Assembly: GCF_014836635.1 (NCBI RefSeq)
Contig: NZ_JACSQL010000001.1
Span: 1-64,000, forward strand
Origin: Paenibacillus gallinarum
GTDB taxonomy: Bacteria; Bacillota; Bacilli; Paenibacillales; Paenibacillaceae
Length of the DNA stretch: 64,000 nt
Direction: 5' to 3'
Part shown: piece after piece, positions 16,347 through 26,300 of the stretch
How the letters are laid out: the number at the start of each line of letters is the position of its first letter
Numbering within the stretch: position 1 is the first letter of the stretch
Translations under genes and position numbers: made by a program
Notes under the pieces: generated by a model
What the model was told of the DNA's origin: nothing
Database searches by the model: none
What the model saw: only the letters and a program-made list of their open reading frames with translations

Positions 16347-17348
16347 ATGACAGAGCGACTTATACGATTAATGCGTATTATTACCTTGGTACAAGCAAAA
16401 CCTGGAATTTTAGCAAGAGAATTAGCAGAACGTTGCGAGACATCAGAGCGTACAATTTACCGAGATATGGATGCACTTAGTGCGATGCATATCCCGGTTG
16501 TAAATATGGGACACGGACGTGGATATCAGTTTATCAGCAGGTTTGCACTTTATCCCCTGAATTGGTCAGAAGAAGAAACGGAAGCTTTTGCAAAACTGGC
16601 AGATATCATGGGTGAAGTAAAGCCTTTATTGCCTTGCGCTTTTGAAAGTGCCTATGAGAAGGTTATGGCTGTAAGTCTAAAGAAAAAAACAGAACGAGTC
16701 GAATGGGCTGAACAATTTGCCGAAGTGATTCGGCTTGGAAAAGCAGAAAACCACTGGCAGGATGAAAGGGACAACAAAATCATTGTCAGTATTATACAAG
16801 CTTCATTGTCACAGAATACAATACAGGCTGTCTATGATTCGCCGATCGTGGGCGTTGAAGGGTTTGTTAATATAGAGCAATCGGATCTAAAACTAATGAT
16901 CGATCCGTATCATTTAGTACCAAAAGGACATCATTTTTATGTAATCGGATATTGTCACAATACAGAGAGAGTTGAGTCTTTTCGAATGAGCTGTTTTCTA
17001 GAAGCAGAGATCATGCCTCAGACCTTTCGCAGAGAACTATATGCACAAAACATCTCTATGAAAGATACATTCTCTGTTAATCCAGGGGTGGAACGAACCT
17101 TATTTAAAGTGAGATTTTATAAGGAAGCTGTGGAGAAGATGAAACGAAGTGAATTTCTGGTAAAGCCTAAGTATATACATGAACCAGATGGGAATATGAT
17201 ACTTGAAGTCATGGTAAATAACAGTGAGGAATTTATGGATTGGCTTTTGCCTTATGGACCTGCTGCCGAAATTCTCGAGCCCCCGTATTACCGAAATCAA
17301 TTACGAGAGAGGCTCAAGACTTGGCTTTGTTCCTATCAAGATGAGTAA
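16347..17348 (+). CDS. WYL-domain transcriptional regulator (YafY type)
   Basis: 333 residues with an N-terminal HTH_11 winged helix (about 1-55, GILARELAERCETSERTIYR then DMDAL). A WYL-type ligand domain follows (about 150-215, containing IDPYHLVPKGHHFYVIGYC and VESFRM), then a C-terminal WCX-like extension (about 245-330). Such proteins sense small molecules or nucleic acid and often regulate DNA-damage or defence genes. AGGGGG precedes the ATG. It lies alone after the LexA-box gene. The target is unknown. Confidence 0.9.
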   Translation: MTERLIRLMRIITLVQAKPGILARELAERCETSERTIYRDMDALSAMHIPVVNMGHGRGYQFISRFALYPLNWSEEETEAFAKLADIMGEVKPLLPCAFESAYEKVMAVSLKKKTERVEWAEQFAEVIRLGKAENHWQDERDNKIIVSIIQASLSQNTIQAVYDSPIVGVEGFVNIEQSDLKLMIDPYHLVPKGHHFYVIGYCHNTERVESFRMSCFLEAEIMPQTFRRELYAQNISMKDTFSVNPGVERTLFKVRFYKEAVEKMKRSEFLVKPKYIHEPDGNMILEVMVNNSEEFMDWLLPYGPAAEILEPPYYRNQLRERLKTWLCSYQDE

Positions 17349-17359
17349 CTAATGCAGTA

Positions 17360-18031
17360 CTAGGAGTTAGATGGCCCAAGCAATTTGGCAAGATCTCCAA
17401 AGGGGTTATGTTTATCATCATCTCCGCTCGAATATACAAGTTTGGATTTCGTTCCTTCTTCGTCAGCGGCACTGTTCTCCGCCAGTTTTAGATGTTCAAA
17501 ATGATGAATAAATATTCTTGCTGTATTGATGGCGTCATCAAGAGCACGATGCTGAGTGCCGTCAAATGGAATACCACACATCGTAAGGGCCTGACTTAGT
17601 CCAAGCTGGCGGGAACCGCCTTCTTTACGAAGCGCCCTTGAGATTTGTTTTTGGATGTCATTATGGTTCCTGATCCAGTCCACTTTCACCTGGTGCGTAC
17701 GGCAATGGGATAAAAATTTACTCTTGTCGTCTGGTCCCCAGGAACAGAGATAATAGGTATCAGGCAACCATTCGATAAATTGCTGAACAGCTTCGGGGAA
17801 TAGAGGAGCTGCATCAATATCTTTCTGCGTAATACCGGTGAATTGGATCGTATCTGTGGATAAAACGGATTTATTGGAAGGTCGTACATAGGTATGAAAT
17901 GAATCAACAACCCCTAGATTTCCTTTATCATCAATCGGGGAAACTTTCACCGCTCCGATGTCAATAATCTCGGAAGAATACCGAGTGCTTCGGCTTACCG
18001 TAAATTCAAGATCGTAGATAATGTAATTCAT
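17360..18031 (-). CDS. DEDDh 3'-5' exonuclease (KapD/ERI-1 type)
   Basis: 223 residues of the RNase-T-like exonuclease fold. The catalytic acidic pair is YDLEFT (Asp7, Glu9), followed by a ExoII region around CSWGPDDKSKF and ExoIII HRALDDAINT near residue 160, which gives the DEDDh set. It resembles KapD of B. subtilis, an inhibitor of the KinA sporulation pathway, and eukaryotic ERI-1 nucleases. AGGAG precedes the start. The extra 40 C-terminal residues are charged and not recognised. Confidence 0.85.
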   Translation of the reverse strand: MNYIIYDLEFTVSRSTRYSSEIIDIGAVKVSPIDDKGNLGVVDSFHTYVRPSNKSVLSTDTIQFTGITQKDIDAAPLFPEAVQQFIEWLPDTYYLCSWGPDDKSKFLSHCRTHQVKVDWIRNHNDIQKQISRALRKEGGSRQLGLSQALTMCGIPFDGTQHRALDDAINTARIFIHHFEHLKLAENSAADEEGTKSKLVYSSGDDDKHNPFGDLAKLLGPSNS

Positions 18032-18207
18032 CAGAATTAACTCCTTTCTCTATTTATTTCGAATTCATCGACAGGCTAATTTTAAATGGTCTCAGATCTA
18101 TTGTACTATATTCCCTGTTAGATGTTAGACTGTCAGCGTATTTTCTATCAGTTTCTTGGCAAGTATACTAGATATCTAGTTTTATCAGGCTTGTGTAAAC
18201 GAAGTGA

Positions 18208-18236
18208 TTGACTTTTATGCCATATTCCATTAGTCT
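18208..18236 (+). promoter_or_regulatory. Probable proS promoter
   Basis: TTGACT (18208-18213) with a weak -10 TAGTCT (18231-18236) 17 bp later, about 15 bp before the T-box leader begins. Just upstream lies the 14-bp perfect palindrome ACTAGATATCTAGT (18167-18180). Confidence 0.45.
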
Positions 18237-18252
18237 TTTGGAAAATGTGAAC

Positions 18253-18548
18253 AGCGATGATCAAGGACATAGTATAGGATGACAACAAATTTCATTAGAG
18301 AATGAGATCCGGCAGGCTGAAAGGTCTCTGAAATTTGAACTTATACTCCTACCTTGGAGCTGCAAGTAAATCTTTGAGAAGATTTGACTTGCCGGGTTAG
18401 GCACGTTATGCCGTAGAGAAGATCATTCTTTTGTATCGTGCCACGTTAGACTGGGTAACAGTTTGCGTATTACATTGCAGAGGAATGAACTTAAATTAGG
18501 GTGGTACCACGACATTTTCGTCCCTTGACGAAAGTGTCTTTTTTTATT
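18253..18548 (+). promoter_or_regulatory. T-box leader of proS, Pro (CCU) specifier
   Basis: The leader has the ACTCCTACCTTGGAG segment in which CCT (18348-18350) precedes ACC, the usual place of the specifier codon. It has the antiterminator core AGGGTGGTACCACG (18498-18511) and a terminator hairpin GACATTTTCGTC / GACGAAAGTGTC (18511-18538) with a T run. Uncharged tRNA-Pro should promote readthrough into proS. Confidence 0.95.
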
Positions 18549-18576
18549 TTATATTCTATAGTGGGAGGGGACAATC

Positions 18577-20331
18577 ATGCGTCAGAGTCAGTTGTTTATT
18601 CCAACACTGAGAGAAGCGCCTGCGGAGGCAGAAGCGCGAAGTCATCAAATTTTGCTGAGGTCAGGTATGATTCGGCAAACGGCATCCGGTATCTACAGTC
18701 TTTTACCGTTAGGCAGAAGGGTCCTTCATAAAATAGAACAAATTGTTCGAGAAGAAATGGATGCCATTATGGCTCAAGAAACGCTGCTTCCTTCGCTGCA
18801 ACCAATAGAGCTATGGGAAGAATCAGGTCGAAATCGTGATTATGGGCCAGAGCTTATGAGATTATCTGATCGCCATGACAGGTCCTTTGCTCTTGGACCT
18901 ACTCACGAAGAAGTGATCACCGCACTAATCCGCGATGAAGTTCATAGTTACCGTCAGCTCCCACTTACGCTATATCAGATCAGTACGAAGTATCGGGATG
19001 AACGAAGACCTCGTTTTGGTCTACTGCGCGGCCGCGAGTTTCTTATGAAAGATGCGTATTCTTTTTCCGCTAATTGGGAGGAGCTTGACCGAGTATATGA
19101 AGATATGGTCCAGGCGTATACACGAATCTTTACTCGGGTAGGACTTCACTTCACGAAAGTGGAAGCAGATGCAGGGACGATTGGAGGAAGCGGCGAAACG
19201 CACGAATTTATGGCGCTAGCAGACATTGGTGAAGATACAATTGTGACTTGTACCGCTTGTGATTATGCAGCTAATCTGGAGAAGGCGATTTATAAAACAG
19301 GTACAGATGCCGAAGTGACTAAACCGTTTACGCAAGGGACAGAATCTCAGAAGGTAAAGGTTCATACCCCAGACACGAAGACCATTCAGCAAGTTGCTTC
19401 ATACCTGAATCTAGAACCGCAGAATGTAATCAAGACCCTGTTGTATGAGGCAGATGGGGTTCCTATTGCTGTACTGATTCGTGGAGATCATGAGGTGAAT
19501 GAGATTAAACTGCAGCATGCACTCAAAGTGGAGCAACTGGAGATGTTAGATCAAGAAAAATACAAGGATGATTTACAGCTTCCTGTAGGATATCTCGGAC
19601 CTTATGATCTTTCCATGAAAATCATTGCCGACTATGCTGTTATTTCTATGGATCGTGCGGTGACTGGGGCGAATGAAGTGGACCATCACTATATTCAAGT
19701 GCAGCCTGGGCAAGATTTCACATGGGATGCAGCAGCTGATATTCGGAATGCCGTAGAGGGAGATTTATGTTCTTCGTGTGGTTCTGCGCTTACGTTCGAT
19801 CGCGGAATCGAAGTGGGGCATGTATTTAAACTGGGTACAAAATATAGTGATGCGATGGGCGCTACCTTCCTTAATCAGACAGGGACTCCTCAAAAACCGA
19901 TTATGGGCTGCTATGGTATTGGGATATCTCGGCTACTTGGAACAATTGCGGAGCAATACGCAGCAGATCTTAAGATGAGCTGGCCGGTTGCTGTTGCTCC
20001 CTATCACGTGCATCTCATTCCGATTTCTGTGAAAGATGAGGTACAGATGGAACTCGTTCACGAACTTGAGAGTTCACTGACTGCCCTTGGCGTGGAGGTA
20101 CTTGTAGATGATCGAAATGAGCGTCCGGGCGTGAAGTTCAAGGATGCTGATCTAATTGGGTTGCCGATGCGAGTTATTGTAGGAAAAAATGCAGCAGACC
20201 GACAAGTCGAGTGCAGTTGGCCGGCGAATTCTCAAGATACAGAGAATACAGAACCGTCTAGTTCTGAGCGTATGTCTGTGGAAGAAGTGCTTGAGATAGC
20301 GAAAATGCATATTTTCCCAAAAGTAGACTAG
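18577..20331 (+). CDS. proS: Proline--tRNA ligase
   Basis: Class II synthetase that charges tRNA-Pro. The 584 residues follow the bacterial ProRS plan: motif 1 region at the N-terminus (LREAPAEAEARSHQILLRSG), motif 2 near residues 140-160 (YRDERRPRFGLLRGREFLMK), an editing INS domain (about 230-390, YbaK-like, removes mischarged Ala), motif 3 (GIGISRLLG near residue 450) and an anticodon-binding C-terminal domain. GTGGGAGGGG precedes the ATG. Controlled by the T-box leader directly upstream. Confidence 0.98.
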   Translation: MRQSQLFIPTLREAPAEAEARSHQILLRSGMIRQTASGIYSLLPLGRRVLHKIEQIVREEMDAIMAQETLLPSLQPIELWEESGRNRDYGPELMRLSDRHDRSFALGPTHEEVITALIRDEVHSYRQLPLTLYQISTKYRDERRPRFGLLRGREFLMKDAYSFSANWEELDRVYEDMVQAYTRIFTRVGLHFTKVEADAGTIGGSGETHEFMALADIGEDTIVTCTACDYAANLEKAIYKTGTDAEVTKPFTQGTESQKVKVHTPDTKTIQQVASYLNLEPQNVIKTLLYEADGVPIAVLIRGDHEVNEIKLQHALKVEQLEMLDQEKYKDDLQLPVGYLGPYDLSMKIIADYAVISMDRAVTGANEVDHHYIQVQPGQDFTWDAAADIRNAVEGDLCSSCGSALTFDRGIEVGHVFKLGTKYSDAMGATFLNQTGTPQKPIMGCYGIGISRLLGTIAEQYAADLKMSWPVAVAPYHVHLIPISVKDEVQMELVHELESSLTALGVEVLVDDRNERPGVKFKDADLIGLPMRVIVGKNAADRQVECSWPANSQDTENTEPSSSERMSVEEVLEIAKMHIFPKVD

Positions 20332-20733
20332 TCAAAATGATTAATATATTATATTCTATTAAAAAAGAGTTTGACCTCAGCATATAACGATTTGTCCTAA
20401 AGCATAGGGCCTTGATTTCAATCAAGGCCCTTTTTTGTGTCTTTTTAGGGTTGTTGTGTTTCATGTGGATTAATTACGAATAAAATATTACGTGCATTGT
20501 TTATATATTTTGGCATGCGAATCAGTGTATTCCGACTGAAGCATATTTTATTATTCCATATATGATAAAACTATTACTTTACACTTTGGTATTACATACA
20601 GTGACATTGATTACCTATATTTACTTATATATGGAATATAATCACGTATGACAAACTACTCATTCAAACTAATGGTAACGCCTACCTTTGTGAGATTTGA
20701 TTCCGTAAGAAAATCAAAGTAGGAGGTGATATT
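20332..20733. other. Intergenic region with an 11-bp inverted repeat
   Basis: Apart from the proS terminator it is AT-rich and non-coding. ATTCCATATAT (20553-20563) and ATATATGGAAT (20627-20637) form an inverted repeat 63 bp apart. Near its end CCTACCTTTG (20680-20689) can pair with CAAAGTAGG (20715-20723), which runs into the AGGAGGTGA site of the next small gene. This may hide that ribosome binding site. Confidence 0.4.
20406..20437 (+). terminator. Rho-independent terminator of proS
   Basis: Perfect 10-bp stem GGGCCTTGAT (20407-20416) / ATCAAGGCCC (20421-20430) with a TTCA loop and six T residues. Confidence 0.95.
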
Positions 20734-20880
20734 GTGAGTTCAGTTTTAGATGATCGGTACCAATTACACAAAGACATTAGACAGTTTGAGATTGATGGAA
20801 TACGGATGATTGAGAATCACCACGATTTATTTGTGATCAGGGTATCATGCCAAAGATTATTAGCGATGTGGCTTATTTAA
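20734..20880 (+). CDS. 48-residue protein overlapping the CPBP gene
   Basis: GTG at 20734 follows a perfect AGGAGGTGA. The frame ends at TAA 20878-20880, overlapping the CPBP gene by 34 bp in the -1 frame. Residues 7-34 (DRYQLHKDIRQFEIDGIRMI and ENHHDLFVI) have the strand pattern of a PqqD-like peptide-binding domain, and the protein would continue sensibly into the CPBP frame. It is either a small coupled gene or the true N-terminus split off by a frameshift. The PqqD resemblance is weak and by eye. Confidence 0.5.
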   Translation: MSSVLDDRYQLHKDIRQFEIDGIRMIENHHDLFVIRVSCQRLLAMWLI

Positions 20881-21737
20881 GACAAAATGCTCCCGTAACT
20901 TTGATTGCAAACAATCATGCTCAAAACATACATCATATTAATGAGTATTTAAACTTTGCTAAACAATTTGATCTCAATCTATTCTTTAGTGTTCTTACTA
21001 TGAATCCAGAAGACGAGTTGTTTTTAGCAAATGCAGCATTAGTCGCAGTGTACGGTACTATCTTCAAAGTAATAGGAATAAGGAAGTTTGAAAGAAGGGA
21101 TCTCGAATGGAGAGTTTTTAGTGTCAAAAGACAGAAAGAGAACATTATAGAAGTTATTGGACACTTTGTCATCCTATTGATTTTGCCTACACTTATGGTC
21201 TCTATATGTGGAATTGTTATGAGTTTTTTAATATCAGGAAACAGTGAGTGGGTTTCATTACTTCTGATCATTGGAGTTAGTATGACTGTAGGGTTTATTT
21301 TATTTCCTTATGCGTATCTGAAGAAGTTATATCAGGTGAAACGAGAAGAATTGGGAGTTCGATCAGTCCAATACCTTGAAATCATTATCGGATGCATAAC
21401 CTTAATTGCTCTCTATTCTTATTTGCTTAGTAAAGGGATTGATTCTCAGGTTCTGATTTTAAGCACAGTTCAAATGTGCATTGTTGCTGTCACAGAAGAA
21501 TTCTGGGCACGTGGGGCAATGTGCTATATCATCAGAAAGCTCTATAACAGGGCATGGTTCGTTGTTTTGTTAAGCAGTATATGTTTTGCGTTTGTTACAC
21601 ATATGAATGAGCCCTTTATGGATAATGTACTGTATCGTTTACCTGGTTCGGTCGTGATGGGTGTAATCTATGTAAAGACCAAGAACTTGCGCTACACGGT
21701 ACTCTTTCATTTCACATATAATCTCATGAATATTTAG
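20847..21737 (+). CDS. CPBP-family (CAAX-type) intramembrane metalloprotease
   Basis: 296 residues with about eight membrane spans. The CPBP signature is visible: the EExxxR-like motif TEEFWARGAMCY near residue 215, a His in CFAFVTHMNE, and the closing HFTYNLMN. Bacterial CPBP proteins often give self-immunity to bacteriocins or process prenylated-like peptides. The first 45 residues (NAPVTLIANNHAQNIHHINE and YLNFAKQF) are soluble and look like the end of another domain. The ATG has only a weak TCAGGG before it, so it is probably translated by coupling to the overlapping upstream frame. A membrane protein gene follows closely. Confidence 0.78.
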   Translation: MPKIISDVAYLRQNAPVTLIANNHAQNIHHINEYLNFAKQFDLNLFFSVLTMNPEDELFLANAALVAVYGTIFKVIGIRKFERRDLEWRVFSVKRQKENIIEVIGHFVILLILPTLMVSICGIVMSFLISGNSEWVSLLLIIGVSMTVGFILFPYAYLKKLYQVKREELGVRSVQYLEIIIGCITLIALYSYLLSKGIDSQVLILSTVQMCIVAVTEEFWARGAMCYIIRKLYNRAWFVVLLSSICFAFVTHMNEPFMDNVLYRLPGSVVMGVIYVKTKNLRYTVLFHFTYNLMNI

Positions 21738-21748
21738 GGAGGGTGCAT

Positions 21749-22177
21749 ATGAAAACAAAACTACTATTTATCTTGTCGTGTGTTATTCATATCCTTTTGT
21801 TATATGTTCTGGTGAAGTTTCAGCGTCAAGTCGATATAATTCAAATCTTTACTTTGGTCTTTCTTCCCATTGTCGCGAGCGTAGGTATCGGGCTGATTGC
21901 ACAGATGTTTTGGATTAAAGAAAAGCAGGGGTATGCCAGGAATGTAGGAATCGTGTTTAGTATTCCGAGCTTGATATATACTTCTGTTGCTTCATATATT
22001 ATCAGCAGGAATATTGAAAGTGTTTTTAATGCTAGCCAGAAGTATCAATCGGACTACGTAAACATCTCGACAAGCAGTTCACCATGGTTTGCATATATCA
22101 TTATTATGGTGATCACACTGACACTGCATTACATAATCGCAGGCGCGGGGCTTAAACGTAAAATGAAACTCAATTAG
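21749..22177 (+). CDS. Four-span membrane protein
   Basis: 142 residues from ATG 21749 (after GGGAGGG; an in-frame GTG two codons earlier overlaps that site). Hydrophobic segments lie at about residues 4-22, 31-54, 66-84 and 112-135. It begins 11 bp after the CPBP gene, so it belongs to the same transcript and may be a partner of the protease. No family is recognised. Confidence 0.72.
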   Translation: MKTKLLFILSCVIHILLLYVLVKFQRQVDIIQIFTLVFLPIVASVGIGLIAQMFWIKEKQGYARNVGIVFSIPSLIYTSVASYIISRNIESVFNASQKYQSDYVNISTSSSPWFAYIIIMVITLTLHYIIAGAGLKRKMKLN

Positions 22178-22276
22178 CTGAATGTTCTGTGCTGTTCTGG
22201 AAGAAACCGAAGGGCAAATCATGAAATGTTTCAGAAGGATTTAAAGTTTATCATGTTAATTAGCACCAATTTTTCA

Positions 22277-22353
22277 CCCCCGATCCTGCTTCCAGGCTTC
22301 GTAACCAAGCACTGGGGACTGGGGCAGGACGCTACCGGGGTAACCCTGAGTAG
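22277..22353 (+). ncRNA. Possible structured leader RNA, class not recognised
   Basis: GC-rich island in AT-rich flanks with nested pairing: CCCCG (22278-22282) with CGGGG (22336-22340), TCCTGC (22284-22289) with GCAGGA (22324-22329), and CCAGGCTT (22292-22299) with AAGC-A-CTGG (22307-22315). A competing hairpin CTAC...GTAG (22332-22353) encloses GGG-GTAA-CCC with a GNRA loop. It lies 105 nt before the stalk-protein gene. I compared it by memory with c-di-GMP, c-di-AMP, M-box, ZTP and THF riboswitches and found no match. Confidence 0.4.
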
Positions 22354-22457
22354 AGAATTCTAGAAAAAAATGTATTTAAATACGTTAAAAGGTAAGTTTT
22401 ATAGACCGATATAAAATACATAGTATAAAAATTTAATGATGGGAGATTAAAAAAAGC

Positions 22458-23384
22458 ATGAAAAAGGTAATCTTGTCGATTATGTTAGGATCATTGGTAT
22501 TTGCTTCGTTACCTGTTGATCGTGTAGAAGCTGCGGGTGCTACTTCCGTAGAAGTACTATTAAATACAAAGAAAATGAGTTTTCCTGATGCGAAACCTTT
22601 TCAGGACTCGCAGGGAAGTGTAATGGTTCCGATTCGGTTTGTATCTGAAGCCTTAGGTGCTAAGGTGAGTTATAGTAAAAGCGGAAAGACGACTGTGGTT
22701 GGTGTTACGAATAAAGATCATACGGTGAAAATGACGGTGGGACAAACAACGGCTTTGATTGATGGAAAAAAGAAAAGTTATGGTACCAAAATTATATTGA
22801 AGCAAAATCGGACCTTTGTTCCTTTACGATTGGTGAGTGAAGGGTTAGGGCAGAAAGTGGAATGGGATAAGATAGGGCGCTGGGTTTGGATTGGAGAAAA
22901 GAATTTTAGGAGTACGGATGATAAGGAATTTAAACTGAGTCCACTTAGTGACTTTAAAAGTTATTTCGAAAAGACTCCAAATCGACTTAGTGAAAAAACA
23001 CAAGGTGTAAAAGTTATAAAAATGAGTGATTTTCCAATCCGTCTAGGAAGTGGACAAGTCATTTATAGCATAGAAATGGTAAAGCGTAATGGAGAAAATT
23101 TTATTGCTATTAGAAGTAGTGAGAGAGGTAATCCTATAGACTTCTTAATTAAAAATGACTATATAAAAGGAAGAAATCACGTAGATAATGCATTTCAAAA
23201 TAATAGTGATAAGACAGGAACAAACTTCTATCCTATTATCAGTTCTTCAGATCATTTTCAAAATGGGAAGTTTGTAGAAAATTATGATTACACAAAATTT
23301 AAACTTAGTAGTGTAGATTATATTTCTTTCAGAACAGATGACCCAGATAACTATATTGTAATGGTTTCTAACCCTTTTAAATGA
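22458..23384 (+). CDS. Secreted stalk-domain (copper-amine-oxidase N-terminal-type) protein
   Basis: 308 residues with a signal peptide (1-25, ending VEAA). A full stalk domain follows at about residues 28-155: two halves with GSVMVPIRFVSEALGAKVSY and NRTFVPLRLVSEGLGQKVEW, each preceded by a strand and a loop with VGQTTALIDGKK. The C-terminal 150 residues (FKLSPLSDFKSYF onward) are not recognised. The gene stop overlaps the ATG of the next, 1123-residue secreted protein, so the two are translationally coupled and probably work at the cell surface together. A structured element lies 105 nt upstream. Confidence 0.85.
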   Translation: MKKVILSIMLGSLVFASLPVDRVEAAGATSVEVLLNTKKMSFPDAKPFQDSQGSVMVPIRFVSEALGAKVSYSKSGKTTVVGVTNKDHTVKMTVGQTTALIDGKKKSYGTKIILKQNRTFVPLRLVSEGLGQKVEWDKIGRWVWIGEKNFRSTDDKEFKLSPLSDFKSYFEKTPNRLSEKTQGVKVIKMSDFPIRLGSGQVIYSIEMVKRNGENFIAIRSSERGNPIDFLIKNDYIKGRNHVDNAFQNNSDKTGTNFYPIISSSDHFQNGKFVENYDYTKFKLSSVDYISFRTDDPDNYIVMVSNPFK

Positions 23385-26300
23385 AAGGACTTATGAGAAA
23401 AAAATTAACTATCATTCTAATAAGCGTTATTTCTATATTGTCATCTGTGTTTATTCTTCCTCCAGGACAGGCAAAAGCAATTGGGGTGGAAAGATTATTT
23501 CAAAGTCCTGATAATCCTAATATATATTATTTTGTGGGTATGGTTTATTTTGAAGTATGGCGAAATTCTGCGGGAGATTGGACTGATGGTAAAAAGCCAG
23601 GAGGATCTTACAATGTTGATGGTTTTGATTATACATTTTCCTTTAATTCTTCTCGAAAAGTTAAAACGGTGAAGGTGAGCAATTTTAATTTTAATTGGAA
23701 ATATGCTGAAGAAACTTTTGATGCTTCCCGCAAAGGAGAGTTAGCTACAAATAATAGAAAATACTATGAAGATGCAACCTCAACCAGATATAACTTTACT
23801 AATCCAGTAGTATGGACAGGTAAGGGTACTAATACGGCTTATGTTCCCATTTACGTTAACAATGGATTGCTTGAAGCAAATATCCAACCTATCGATCGTA
23901 AAAAGGAAGAGGAAGACGACGGAAAACATTTTGATTCTACTGTGTTAGGGTATCGATATTTTTTTCCTACTCTTTTTGAGATCGAACTAGAACCTGAAGA
24001 AGGTAAAGCAATCATAAAACATTACACTACCACAGGTAAGTCTCTTGATGGAGTGTCTGGCTTCAAGAATCGTGAAGAGAAGATAGATAAAGATAAAGCT
24101 TATAACTTTCCTCATACGACAGGGACAGCAGATTATCCATACATAGGTTATAAGAAAAGTACCGTTGCTTCACCAAGTGGAGGTGACATTCTACCAGGGG
24201 ATCCTCCTAAATTCACTTATGATGCAAGTTTCCCAATCTACTATGTGAATTTCTATTACGAACCAAAAATAGATCCACCACCGTCTCAGCCCTCTGATCC
24301 AAGTGGAGGTGGAGCCTGCACATACAATATAAATCCACCATCTCAAGTGGCTTCACCTGTATCGTCATTCATGGAACCGGGTGCACAAGGACATATCCTT
24401 GCGGATAACAACTCGAATGGAAGACAGTTTGATGCAACTCTCGGTATTCCGACTTCAGAGAACCTTTACGCAAATACGTGGGCTATGAACTATTTGTATC
24501 AACATACTTTTGGTCAGCAGAAAGGTAAAGTTACGTATACCTGTAATGTAGAAGCTACTTACGTTTTAAAGTGGAAGGAAAAACAGCCGGATAAAGTAGA
24601 TGATAAAGGTAATAAGACACCGCAACCTGATATTGATAAGACAGATACGGAAGTGAAGAGCTATCCTTTTTCTTTTACTCGAGATTACTCCTACTGGAAG
24701 GTCAATAATCTTGAAGTCTATCAGATCAATGAAGCAACGATGAGTAACTATGCTTTGCCTAGCGGAAACATAACCTTACGCCCCAAAGGGTATAGTCCTC
24801 CTTCTCTAAATATGGAGCATGCTGAAGATGTAGAGGTACATGTTATACCAAAAGAAACAGGTGATATTCGTTTTACACCGGAAGTCGTCGATAAAGGTGG
24901 ATATTCTAAGCCTTCTCCTCCTGATGATACATCGAAGATAAAGGCATTAGCTGAAGGACAAACCAAACCTCCTGATGTGAAAAATGATACCCTACAGTTT
25001 TCTTATGGCGGCAGTACTACCACAGTAATGGATGGAAGCACGGTCTCACAGAATGGGCCCACTCCCTCGAAAATACCGAATCCATCTAAGATTGGATCGT
25101 ATAAGGAAACGGGAGAACAGGTGCTTTTCCAAGACCGGTTGCTGATCAGCCGTTCTTTAATGAACCAAGCTCATACCACCTCTTCTGGAAGCATTAAGTA
25201 TGGTTTGTTGCCTACGAACATAGGCGGCAGTGGAGATAAAACCTATCCGGTATCTCCAATCAACACCGTTACGGTCCATACCCCGGTGGTTAATTACTCT
25301 TCTGTAACGGATGATCAGGAGCATAACCAAAAGACAAAACCGAACGCGTCTCGAGCCGCTTTTATCTTAGATCGACCTTTCAAAGTACGAATCCCAACAA
25401 GTGGACAGCATGTCAGTTACCCTGGATATGGTGATCGTGATTATGCGAAGTATGTGAGGAGTAAGGAAGTTTATTTTCCCTTTGACGTGTACAGCGGGGA
25501 TCAGCGTACTTTCTATCCAAAAAATACTTGGATTTCTGTCCCTGTAACTCAGCTCGAAATGGAATTCTTCCTGCCGGTATGGGTAGATGAAGAGGATTAT
25601 ACGGTATTGTTCCGTACGATCGCCGAGAACGCACCAGCCGATCTCAGCCATCAGCGGGATGCCAATACCAATCTTGCACATCATGTTGCCACAGATTCGG
25701 CAGAAGTTGAAGTCATTGGACGATTATATGATTTTCACATTACAGATATTGCAGATTATGAGTGGGAGAATGTATTCCGTAGTAGTCCAGGAAGTTATGT
25801 ACCCTCCGGTTTTAGCTACTGGACAGGACTCAAAGGAATTGACGGTGCCGCCAGAGGTAATAAACTGCCTTATAACCTGCCTGTGAGACCAGGAAGTCAT
25901 CCGGTTCAGAGTTACGCTAATGTAGCTGTGAACACAGGTTATCATTTCAAGTTTGATGTAAAGACAAAAGGGAATATGTTTTCATCCACCGATGGAATAC
26001 GGATTACACCTGCCTTTTATTATGTAGCCGAGGATGGCACAGAGAGACAAGAAGTGGATCTATACTACAGTAAAGGTAACAAACATTTTATACGGATCGG
26101 TTCGGAGCAAGACGAAGAGAAAAGATTCGTTGTGCTAAATACACGTTTGCGTAACGTACCTCTTACGGAAATGGCGGATACGGCAGCTTATCGTTATGCA
26201 AAAGAATTATCTGATGACGATCGGCACCAGACTTCAAAAGGCGTCTACACAGCGCAGTATGTAACAGGAGCTGCGAAAACTCCTGCTTGGGCAGGACGCT

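Noticed and set aside
22270..22360. Assignment of the structured element to a c-di-GMP-I or c-di-AMP (ydaO) riboswitch
   Set aside because: Segments such as GGGGTAACC look familiar, but the conserved cores of those classes are absent on both strands.
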